A stretch of 64,000 nucleotides of DNA from Bradyrhizobium manausense (GTDB lineage: Bacteria > Pseudomonadota > Alphaproteobacteria > Rhizobiales > Xanthobacteraceae), in NCBI RefSeq assembly GCF_018131105.1, contig NZ_JAFCJI010000003.1, positions 1 to 64,000 on the forward strand. Reading direction: 5' to 3'. Position numbers and translations under genes: made by a program. Below the pieces are notes generated by a model, which ran no database searches, was not told where the DNA came from, and worked only from the letters and a program-made list of their open reading frames with translations. Shown here piece by piece: positions 17,322-23,464 of the stretch (its first letter is position 1; every line of letters starts with the position of its first letter).

Positions 17322-19040
17322 TCAAGGGCGTCGCCGGCTTAGCTCAGCGGTAGAGCAGCGGTTTTGTAAACCGAAGGTCGGGGGTTCAATCCCCTCAGCC
17401 GGCACCATTAGATTAGCCGACACCCTCGCCTTAACAATACGGCTAGACTCCGCCCCCATAGACAAGGCCGCTTGCACAGCCTCAGGGCGCCCGCTGGGCG
17501 CCCCAATCAATGCTGCCAGCCGTCCACGGGTCTCCACCGTGTAAGGCTCACCTGGCTTTCTGGGCAGCACCACGACACTCTCTACTAGTTCCCGGAAGCT
17601 GGCTGCTACTTGAGGGTCGACGCGATCCCCCGATCCGGAAATTCGCTCCAAATTCTGCCTGAAGCGGGCCACAGCGGTGGGATGCAGATCGACAGAAACA
17701 ATGTTCTCGTCAGCGGCTGCCAAGTCGGCCTGAAGCCGCGACTTCTCTGTTCGTTGGTGCTGTAGCCGGGAAGCTATTTCTTCCGGTTCAAATTGCCCCT
17801 TCTCGACAGCTAGAACGAGGTTGTCGATTGCCTTCTGACAGCCCGCAATTTGCGCCGTAATCTTCGCCTTATCGCGGCGCGCGCTCGCAGACAGAGCCCG
17901 CCTTTCGGCTAGATAGGCTTCAACGAACTTGCCCATTTGCTTCGGATTGTCGATCTGGGCTTTCAGCCGAGTAAGAACAAGCTCCTCGATTTTTTCGATG
18001 TAGTAGCGCGTGCCGTTGTTGCAGGAACCGCTTTCGCGATGGCGCGTACATTGAATGCGGGGCCCGGAGCGGTCGTGGCCCATAAGCGACATGCCAGAAC
18101 CGCAGGCACCACAGCGAAGCAAGCCTGACAGAAGACGGGTGGACTTTGGCCGCCTGCGAGACGCAGGGGTTCCAGCGTCAAGCCGTCGTGCACGAACCGC
18201 GTTGAACAGTTCGTCGTCGATGATGCGCAATTCCGGGACTTCCTGCGTAACCCACTCGGACTCAGGATTGGTTCGCGTCACGCGTCGTCCGGTTTTTGGG
18301 TCTTTGATGGACCGCCTCTTATTCCAGACTAAGCGGCCTACGTATCGCTCGTTCAGAAGCAAGCCCTGCCCGCGTGCGGTGTTGCCGTTGATCGTAGAAG
18401 CATTCCATTTACCCCCTCGCGGGGCCGCAATGTTGTCAGCATTCAAACCCGCAGCAATCGCGCGCGGAGACGTCCCCGCCGCGTATTCTTCGAAGACGCG
18501 CTTCACAACTGCCGAAGTCTCGGCGTTGATATCGAGAATGCCAGCATCCCCCTTTCTCGGGGTGTACCCGTAAAGATCGCCACCGGGATTGCGCCCCTGT
18601 CTCACTACACCGCCAAGACCGCGCCTAACCTTCTGAGCAAGTCCCTTCAAGAACAAAGCACTCATGGTGCCTTTGACACCGATGTGCATTTCATTGATTA
18701 GACCGTCAGCCATCGTATGAATTTCGACTTCTGCGAAATTCATATCCTCGAAAAGCTGTGCAATGTCTGACTGACTGCGCGACAGACGGTCCAAGTCTTC
18801 CGACAGGATGATATCGAACGACCCAGCGTGGGCTTCGCTGACCATCTTTGCGAACTGCGGCCGACCAAAGATCGAAGCGCCCGACGCAGCGCGATCATAG
18901 AAATTCCCTACGACCTTCCAGCCCTGCTTTGCGGCAAACTTTTCGCAGACAGCGATTTGGTCTTCAATCGATCGATCGTTTTGTAGGTCCGACGAATAGC
19001 GCGAATAGATCGCGACCCGCTTAGTGGAGCGTGTTGTCAT
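17322..19040 (-). CDS. Large serine recombinase (integrase of the element)
   Basis: 572 residues. The N-terminal resolvase domain (about 7-150) has RVAIYSRYSSDLQ with the nucleophilic serine near residue 16, and ILSEDLDRLSRSQSD. It is followed by a Recombinase domain (RRGLGGVVRQGRNPGGDLYGYTP to WNKRRSI), a zinc ribbon (LLRCGACGSGM ... HRESGSCNNG, about 305-345) and a coiled coil (about 385-460). It should cut and rejoin the att sites. It overlaps the small upstream gene by 20 bases. The last 28 or so codons (MVPAEGIEPPTFGL to the stop) lie in attL and on the antisense strand of tRNA-Thr, so the integrated and excised forms encode different C-termini. Confidence 0.92.
   Translation of the reverse strand: MTTRSTKRVAIYSRYSSDLQNDRSIEDQIAVCEKFAAKQGWKVVGNFYDRAASGASIFGRPQFAKMVSEAHAGSFDIILSEDLDRLSRSQSDIAQLFEDMNFAEVEIHTMADGLINEMHIGVKGTMSALFLKGLAQKVRRGLGGVVRQGRNPGGDLYGYTPRKGDAGILDINAETSAVVKRVFEEYAAGTSPRAIAAGLNADNIAAPRGGKWNASTINGNTARGQGLLLNERYVGRLVWNKRRSIKDPKTGRRVTRTNPESEWVTQEVPELRIIDDELFNAVRARRLDAGTPASRRRPKSTRLLSGLLRCGACGSGMSLMGHDRSGPRIQCTRHRESGSCNNGTRYYIEKIEELVLTRLKAQIDNPKQMGKFVEAYLAERRALSASARRDKAKITAQIAGCQKAIDNLVLAVEKGQFEPEEIASRLQHQRTEKSRLQADLAAADENIVSVDLHPTAVARFRQNLERISGSGDRVDPQVAASFRELVESVVVLPRKPGEPYTVETRGRLAALIGAPSGRPEAVQAALSMGAESSRIVKARVSANLMVPAEGIEPPTFGLQNRCSTAELSRRRP
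17333..17407 (+). tRNA. tRNA-Thr (anticodon TGT), target of the integrated element
   Basis: Complete cloverleaf: acceptor GCCGGCT/AGCCGGC, D-arm AGCTCAGCGGTAGAGC, anticodon loop TTTGTAA within CGGTT/AACCG (anticodon TGT), T-arm GGGGGTTCAATCCCCT, discriminator A and encoded CCA (17405-17407). The last 19 bases are repeated at 34440-34458, so the tRNA gene was rebuilt when the element inserted and remains functional. Confidence 0.97.
17389..17407 (+). repeat. attL: 19-bp core at the 3' end of tRNA-Thr
   Basis: ATCCCCTCAGCCGGCACCA, the T-arm/acceptor/CCA end of tRNA-Thr. It is repeated identically and in the same orientation at 34440-34458, about 17.05 kb away. Direct repeats of a tRNA 3' end flanking a recombinase gene are the standard mark of site-specific integration. 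Confidence 0.92.
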
Positions 19041-19212
19041 TAGCTGCGCTCATTGCTTCGACATGGTCGATACGGGCCTGACTGCGGGCTAGCGCAATTA
19101 CGAAATCGTCCAGCGCTGCTTCCAAATCGTCGCCTATGGATAGGGCAGCGTTTCCCGAAAAAAACTGAGCACAGTTACTGTTTGCTGGTCTTGGCAATTG
19201 ATTTTCTTGCAT
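19021..19212 (-). CDS. Small protein translationally coupled to the recombinase
   Basis: 63 residues from the ATG at 19212 (GGGGAG eight bases upstream), overlapping the recombinase start by 20 bases. Composition: polar N-terminus (MQENQLPRPANSN), an acidic helix (LEAALDDFVIALARSQARIDHVEAM) and the ending SAANDNTLH. No known domain. Tight overlap suggests a partner of the recombinase, possibly its directionality factor or a regulator, but that is inference from position only. Confidence 0.65.
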   Translation of the reverse strand: MQENQLPRPANSNCAQFFSGNAALSIGDDLEAALDDFVIALARSQARIDHVEAMSAANDNTLH

Positions 19213-19240
19213 AAATACTCCCCAATGCAATGAACTCTAT

Positions 19241-19259
19241 ATCCGACAAACGGTCGGAT
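19241..19259. promoter_or_regulatory. Operator-like inverted repeat between recombinase operon and XRE gene
   Basis: ATCCGAC-AAACG-GTCGGAT: perfect 7-bp arms with a 5-base centre, in the 67-base gap between the leftward recombinase operon (start 19212) and the rightward XRE regulator (start 19280). This is the size and place expected for the binding site of the adjacent XRE protein, controlling itself and integration/excision. Confidence 0.7.
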
Positions 19260-19279
19260 TTCAAATGTAATTAGAAACT

Positions 19280-19558
19280 ATGCCTGATCGTGATTTCTCC
19301 TTATTGGCGGCACAGATCAGGGCCGCGCGTGCGTTGCTTGGTTGGTCGCAGGCTTACCTAGCTGAGGGCTGCAACATGCACCGCAGCACGTTGGCCGACC
19401 TTGAAGGCGGCAAACGCGAGCCGCACGAAGCGACGCTGTTCGTTCTGATGAGCGAGCTAGCAGCGGCGGGAATCGTCTTCACAGAAACGGGCGTGCAGTT
19501 TCGGAAGTGGCCGTCGAAGCCCTACGTACCGGCTGGGATCAAAGACCGGAAGAAGTGA
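19280..19558 (+). CDS. XRE-family helix-turn-helix regulator
   Basis: 92 residues. A Cro/CI-type HTH occupies about residues 7-62 (LLAAQIRAARALLGWSQAYLAEGCNMHRSTLADLEGGKREPHEATLFVLMSELAAAGI), with a short C-terminal extension containing FTETGVQF and the basic tail GIKDRKK. It lacks a CI-type cleavage or dimerisation domain, so it is a compact DNA-binding protein. It is divergent from the recombinase operon across the 19241-19259 inverted repeat and is the likely switch regulator of the element. Confidence 0.88.
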   Translation: MPDRDFSLLAAQIRAARALLGWSQAYLAEGCNMHRSTLADLEGGKREPHEATLFVLMSELAAAGIVFTETGVQFRKWPSKPYVPAGIKDRKK

Positions 19559-19621
19559 TCGCGCGGGTTTGGTCGACAGTTGCTATAGTCGGCGTGCACT
19601 TGGACATGAATGGGTGATGGA

Positions 19622-19807
19622 ATGCGCACTGCCGAGGAATGCCGAAAGCTCGCAATGGCATATAGGAACAAGGCCGAAGTCGCCGGGGTCACCCCAAGGA
19701 CCGCAACGGTACTCAAGAACATTGCCAAGAATCTCACGGCGCTCGCCAATCAGTACGAGACGCTGGCCGTCATTGCCAATGAGGAACGACGACACATTGC
19801 GCATTGA
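19622..19807 (+). CDS. Small hypothetical protein (RTAEECRKLA type)
   Basis: 61 residues, helical and basic: MRTAEECRKLAMAYRNKAEV through LKNIAKNLTALANQYETLAVIANEER. The ATG at 19622 has GGTGATGGA immediately upstream. Small proteins with this N-terminal pattern are common in Bradyrhizobium; no function is known. It follows the XRE gene by 63 bases in the same direction. Confidence 0.65.
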   Translation: MRTAEECRKLAMAYRNKAEVAGVTPRTATVLKNIAKNLTALANQYETLAVIANEERRHIAH

Positions 19808-19940
19808 TGCCAAGACCGCCTTGGCGTCGCCCTAACGACGCTGCTGGCTGGATCAGCCGCCTTCCTTGTGGAACGCTCACTAACATCACTTCGTTACCAC
19901 ATGCGGCTCGGGCAGCACCGAGTGGTAAGACAAGTGACTT

Positions 19941-19984
19941 AGCCCCGGCCTCACGATCCCCCTCGTTGCCGGGGCTTCGTTTTG
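19941..19984 (+). terminator. Hairpin terminator candidate downstream of 19622-19807
   Basis: AGCCCCGGC (19941-19949) pairs with GCCGGGGCT (19968-19976), an 18-base loop, followed by TCGTTTTG. The stretch 19808-20160 (about 350 bases) holds only this hairpin and the stronger terminator at 20055-20095; I see no gene in it. Confidence 0.55.
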
Positions 19985-20054
19985 CAATTGGAACAAATAG
20001 CACCACCGCAGGTTAGCGCTTCGGTATCCCGCCTCAACACCGTGATGCCATAAG

Positions 20055-20095
20055 AGGCCTCAACTGGGCTCCGGCTCCGAGTTGAGGCCTTTTTG
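20055..20095 (+). terminator. Strong rho-independent terminator
   Basis: Perfect 11-bp stem AGGCCTCAACT (20055-20065) with AGTTGAGGCCT (20080-20090), a 14-base loop and TTTTTGTT. It closes the XRE/19622 transcription unit. Confidence 0.85.
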
Positions 20096-20160
20096 TTGCT
20101 AATAGGCGCCGCGCGGGTTTTGAATTTTGACATCGACCCGGTTTGTCCTAGGCTTGGGCA

Positions 20161-20346
20161 ATGACCTACGAACGGTCCCGAGAAGTCTACCGTCCCTACC
20201 GAGAGGATCGCGCGATTTTTGCGCGGGCCTATAAGCGCTACCTGGCTGCGTATCGGGAGAGCCTTGATCTGCTGAAGCTACCGCTTCCCGACACCTTCCT
20301 AGGCCGGAAGACACATGAGCCGTTCCCCAAGCTGGACGAGGATTAA
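20161..20346 (+). CDS. Small charged hypothetical protein
   Basis: 61 residues, very rich in Arg, Tyr, Asp and Glu (MTYERSREVYRPYREDRAIF, FARAYKRYLAAYRESLDLLKLP). The ATG at 20161 has only a weak GGGCA upstream. No known domain. It lies 65 bases after the terminator at 20055-20095, so it needs its own promoter. Confidence 0.5.
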   Translation: MTYERSREVYRPYREDRAIFARAYKRYLAAYRESLDLLKLPLPDTFLGRKTHEPFPKLDED

Positions 20347-20448
20347 GCGCTCTCAACGTCCAGTCTGCTGATTATCGACACCGTTGAGGTGTTGAGGTGT
20401 CCCAAACTGCATAGTCAGAGTGTCGCTCAGGACGCTAAGTTTCCATGC

Positions 20449-20538
20449 ATGGGCAGAGAATTACTTGTGATTTTGGCCGCCGTCTCGGCCGGTATTTTTA
20501 CCATCGCCGCCGTCGCCGTGCTCGTGTTCAGCCATTGA
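20449..20538 (+). CDS. 29-residue single-helix membrane peptide
   Basis: MGRELLVILAAVSAGIFTIA followed by AVAVLVFSH and a TGA stop: a short polar N-terminus and one uninterrupted transmembrane helix. Only an indirect AGGA lies upstream. It is the first of two tandem tiny membrane peptides (the next is at 20606-20692). Size and shape fit a small holin-like, toxin or membrane-modulating peptide, but nothing in the sequence settles this. Confidence 0.4.
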   Translation: MGRELLVILAAVSAGIFTIAAVAVLVFSH

Positions 20539-20605
20539 TCTAGCTCAAGTGGAGCATGTGCGCTTCGTATCTCCTGGCGTGGACAGGAATACCGAGCGGG
20601 GCGCA

Positions 20606-20692
20606 ATGATGCAGCCTTGGATGCTGTACGTACTGACTTGGGGGCTGACTGTCGTCGCCCTCGTCGCCATCCTGTCGATGGCGATCGCTTAA
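20606..20692 (+). CDS. 28-residue single-helix membrane peptide
   Basis: MMQPWMLYVLTWGLTVVALV followed by AILSMAIA and a TAA stop. GCGGGGC lies just upstream of the ATG at 20606. One transmembrane helix with an aromatic N-terminal half. Same size and orientation as the peptide at 20449-20538, 67 bases apart. Function unknown. Confidence 0.42.
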   Translation: MMQPWMLYVLTWGLTVVALVAILSMAIA

Positions 20693-20910
20693 GGGCCGCC
20701 ATCTTCAAGTTAGCCAAAAGCGCCTTTTCAGCGATTCCTAGAAAGTTCGCTTCGCACGCAAAAATATAGTTCCATAGGCGCTAACATAGGTTACTGCCCA
20801 ACTTCCCACCTGCCGTAAAGTGTTACCATCACCGCGCGGCTCTCGGTATCTATCGGTGATGAGAACGCCCCAGCACAGCGCTCCCGCCTTCCTCGAAAAA
20901 GGAGCGTGTC

Positions 20911-21114
20911 ATGACAAAGCATCGGCGTCGTTTCAAACAGACCACGTCGCTGGAAGAACGCCTCGCCGCTTGGTCGAAAGAGGTTCGTGAGCAAGCCGCA
21001 ATGCTTCCACCCGGCCCCGAGAGAGATTTGCTGATTAAGAAAGCGAGACAGGCCGACGTTGCGTGCCACCTCGACGATTGGGCGCATTCGCCCGGCTTAC
21101 AGCCACCGGACTAA
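20911..21114 (+). CDS. Small hypothetical protein (EERLAAW type)
   Basis: 67 residues: basic N-terminus MTKHRRRFKQT, then an amphipathic helix region TSLEERLAAWSKEVREQAAM and LPPGPERDLLIKKARQADVACHLDDW. AAAGGAGCG precedes the ATG at 20911. The pattern is frequent in small Bradyrhizobium proteins of unknown function, both in islands and on the chromosome. Confidence 0.7.
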   Translation: MTKHRRRFKQTTSLEERLAAWSKEVREQAAMLPPGPERDLLIKKARQADVACHLDDWAHSPGLQPPD

Positions 21115-21159
21115 TTCTAAGAACCATTAAGCTTCGGCAGGGCGACCGGGGACTTCCCC

Positions 21160-21351
21160 ATGCGGCAGCCTGAAGAACTGGAAGGTCGTTCCTACGTGAT
21201 CTACGCGTGGGAGCGCACAAGCGCCGGGAGCGACGTGACAAGGCGCATGCTCGTCCGTTCAAGCGAGCGGATTGAACTGTCTCGCAAGCTTCTCAAGGGG
21301 CTTCCCACTCCTCCTCCTGCGACTCGGCAGAAGCGCTCAGAGAGTGATTAA
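21160..21351 (+). CDS. Small hypothetical protein
   Basis: 63 residues beginning MRQPEELEGRSYVIYAWERT, ending in a proline-rich, basic tail (GLPTPPPATRQKRSESD). Ribosome binding site weak (GGGGACTTCCCC before the ATG). It follows 20911-21114 by 45 bases in the same direction. No known domain. Bases 21352-21579 after it hold only the hairpin at 21535-21562. Confidence 0.45.
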   Translation: MRQPEELEGRSYVIYAWERTSAGSDVTRRMLVRSSERIELSRKLLKGLPTPPPATRQKRSESD

Positions 21352-21534
21352 GACCGCGTCTGTAAACGGTCCTACCGCCCCACGTTCCTCAAACGGAATA
21401 TCAGATTTAATGCGCGACGAAATCATCCTGAAACAATAGGCCGCTTCAATCCGCATGTCCGGGACGACCCATGTTTGATCCTTAGAAGTTTTCACCCGGG
21501 GCTGGATTTAAGACCTTATCATTTTAACTAGCGG

Positions 21535-21562
21535 AAAGGGTCGCCCGATCAGGCGGCCCTTT
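21535..21562. terminator. Bidirectional terminator hairpin
   Basis: AAAGGGTCGCC (21535-21545) pairs with GGCGGCCCTTT (21552-21562) with one G-T pair and a CGATCA loop. A-rich and T-rich flanks suit both the rightward small genes and the leftward gene at 21580-21747. Confidence 0.75.
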
Positions 21563-21579
21563 CTGATTTCGGCTACAGA

Positions 21580-21747
21580 TCACGACCGGTTGTTAATTTC
21601 TTTGGCCGCCAAACTCAGTTCGAAATCAGTTAGCTGCTCAATAAGCCGCTCTACAATTTGTTCGCAGTCGGATGGATCGAGCGAATTCACACCGCGCGCT
21701 ACAAGCTCGATTTCAAGAAGTTTGGCCAGCATGGCTCTGACGCTCAT
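21580..21747 (-). CDS. 55-residue helical protein, unknown function
   Basis: MSVRAMLAKLLEIELVARGV, then NSLDPSDCEQIVERLIEQL and TDFELSLAAKEINNRS. The start ATG at 21747 has a GGATCG site upstream. The protein is predicted to be all helical, with an acidic central helix, a shape seen in small phage regulators. It is the only leftward gene between the recombinase operon and 22577 and ends at the hairpin 21535-21562. Confidence 0.5.
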   Translation of the reverse strand: MSVRAMLAKLLEIELVARGVNSLDPSDCEQIVERLIEQLTDFELSLAAKEINNRS

Positions 21748-21995
21748 TGGCGATCCGTTTGCTTAGACCTTACTTTCGCTTTCGTGCGTTACTTGAGACA
21801 GACGGCTGCTTTAAGCGGCCTCTTCTTAGCGTCTTAAGCGAGAAAGACCCCGGCCAAAATTGCTGCCGAGGTCTCCTCCCAGTTATCCGCAACCGAAGAT
21901 TGCCACTTTTTCCCGGTATCGTCCAGCGTGGAGTCTAATTGGGCCCGGAATCAGTTCGGCATGGTCCCGTTCATGTCAGTGAATGGAAATGTGCG

Positions 21996-22190
21996 GTGAC
22001 GTTCACTGTTGAAATATACGGGACTGCCTTGGATGGTTCGGAGTGGCTCATTCACCGGACCACAGTTTTGGCGTTAAACCCGCTTGCAGCGCGCAAGACG
22101 GCGGACACTCTGCTAGCTGCGCGTAAGAAGGCGACGCGCGCTTGTGAGCTGAACGCGCAGGGAGAGACGATTTTCACCGTCAGTAAGTAA
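21996..22190 (+). CDS. Small hypothetical protein
   Basis: 64 residues from a GTG at 21996 (GGAAATGTGC upstream), starting VTFTVEIYGTALDGSEWLIH, then an alanine/lysine-rich helix (NPLAARKTADTLLAARKKATRACEL) and ending GETIFTVSK. A TTG at 21939 would add 19 residues. The pattern of two beta-rich ends with a basic central helix is reminiscent of small nucleic-acid-binding proteins, but no family is recognised. Confidence 0.5.
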   Translation: MTFTVEIYGTALDGSEWLIHRTTVLALNPLAARKTADTLLAARKKATRACELNAQGETIFTVSK

Positions 22191-22378
22191 AGGCGCGACG
22201 GCCCCAACGTGCCGGAAGAGGACGGGCGACGCCGGGGCCGCGAGCGCGCCAACGCGAATACACTAGCGCACCAACCGCCCAACAGGGCGAGCGGCGACCT
22301 CGTTCCTAGGCAAATAAAGCTTCGAAACGAATGTGCACTTTGGTACGTAGGAACCTCGGCACAGCGCGAGGTGATTCG

Positions 22379-22504
22379 ATGCTGGAAATGCTGCTAATCA
22401 TGACGGGCGTTGGTGCTACCGCGACGATAGCAATCGTAGTCGCTGGATTAGAGTGGCGAGCGCTCTTCGGCTACTGGCGCGGATCGCGCGGCAAACACCC
22501 GTAA
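22379..22504 (+). CDS. 41-residue single-helix membrane protein
   Basis: MLEMLLIMTGVGATATIAIV then VAGLEWRALFGYWRGSRGKHP. The ATG at 22379 has a clear GCGAGGTG ribosome binding site. One N-terminal transmembrane helix and a basic cytoplasmic tail, which is the topology of small holins or membrane anchors. Followed by a hairpin at 22524-22544. Function unknown. Confidence 0.55.
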   Translation: MLEMLLIMTGVGATATIAIVVAGLEWRALFGYWRGSRGKHP

Positions 22505-22523
22505 TTTTCCGATTGAAAGTCGA

Positions 22524-22544
22524 AGGCCGCCGGTCTGGCGGCCT
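22524..22544. terminator. Hairpin after the 41-residue membrane protein gene
   Basis: AGGCCGCC (22524-22531) pairs perfectly with GGCGGCCT (22537-22544) around a GGTCT loop. The tail is only weakly T-rich (CATTGATTTG), so termination is plausible, not certain. Confidence 0.5.
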
Positions 22545-22576
22545 CATTGATTTGTGTCCGCAGACCGACCTTCCAG

Positions 22577-22771
22577 CTAGCTCCAACGAGGCTCCGCCTC
22601 TTGGCCGCGCGGCATCCATAAAGACACATCGCTGGCCGGTACTGTTCGCTCTTCGTCGTGCTCGCAGATGGCTATCGTTAGCGCGCCATCCGCAATTTCA
22701 AATACGAATCCCGTCAATCCGTCCAACGTCGTCACGTACTGGCCCACGTCGTACTTAGTCATGCTCTGCAT
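22577..22771 (-). CDS. Small beta-rich hypothetical protein
   Basis: 64 residues from the ATG at 22771 (GGGGCA upstream): MQSMTKYDVGQYVTTLDGLT, GFVFEIADGALTIAICEHDEERTVPASDVSLW. The opening YDVGQYVTTLDGLTGFV resembles the start of SH3-like/KOW beta-barrels, so it may bind nucleic acid or protein; this is a weak resemblance. The start could also be at 22840 or 22762. Confidence 0.5.
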   Translation of the reverse strand: MQSMTKYDVGQYVTTLDGLTGFVFEIADGALTIAICEHDEERTVPASDVSLWMPRGQEAEPRWS

Positions 22772-22902
22772 TGCCCCGTTCTCTTCCCCTTGCGGAATCA
22801 ACAACGGGTCAACATTGCCCCAATGCAAAATGAATTGCAACTACAACAACTTGTACCGAATATAGCTACACTTTTAGTTGCGTTGCTCCGATTTTAGCTA
22901 CA

Positions 22903-23253
22903 TCACACCTTACGCACCAACACAGTCTCTCCCCTCGCCCACGCGGCGTACTTTCGCGCCGTCCAATCGCGCTGATCCCGCCATTCTTGGAAATCGGCCT
23001 CTGTCCGTTTCGACAAGAAAACTTCCCACGACGCAAGGAATGCGTCGCGTGCGCGCTCAAACGTCGACGTAGTGCCAGACGTGCATTCGCCGGGATTACT
23101 GCCTGGATAGAAGCCACAGGACCAACTCCACGGATCGGAGTCCGTTGGGTTGCCGGATCGCTTCCCAATAGTCCCAACCCGGACGTCACCATAGTAGACG
23201 TGCCAGCACTCTTCGCGGGCTTGTCGGTCGCATCGGCGGGTTAGCATGGGCAT
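22903..23253 (-). CDS. Hypothetical protein, RxQRDWTARKYAxWARGE type
   Basis: 116 residues starting MPMLTRRCDRQAREECWHVY. Conserved-looking features are YGDVRVGTIGKRSG, WSWSCGFYPGSNPGE and the ending EWRDQRDWTARKYAAWARGE. Proteins with this signature are very common in Bradyrhizobium genomes, often in many copies and in islands; function unknown. It is divergent from the OLD-family gene (start 23465), leaving a 211-base shared upstream region in which I see no other gene. Confidence 0.75.
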   Translation of the reverse strand: MPMLTRRCDRQAREECWHVYYGDVRVGTIGKRSGNPTDSDPWSWSCGFYPGSNPGECTSGTTSTFERARDAFLASWEVFLSKRTEADFQEWRDQRDWTARKYAAWARGETVLVRKV

Positions 23254-23464
23254 CGCCCATGATTCCGCCGAACGGGCTGTACGGGAAGCCGCTAGGGGTT
23301 GGGGCTTTGAATCCGGCGTGACCCGCATTGCGGTCAAGCCATACTTATTCATAGGTCGCGGCGCTTCGCTTTGCAGTGCAAACGCTGACCGCTCTAGGTC
23401 TATCGCCCTTGCAGCGCGAGTATTAGCAGCTAGACTCGCTCTATGGCTGCAATGCGGGGCAAAA

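Noticed and set aside
21747..21938. Rightward 63-codon frame (MAIRLLRPYFRF...)
   Set aside because: Basic and aromatic composition without a start signal; the opposite-strand 55-residue frame at 21580-21747 has a better start and composition.
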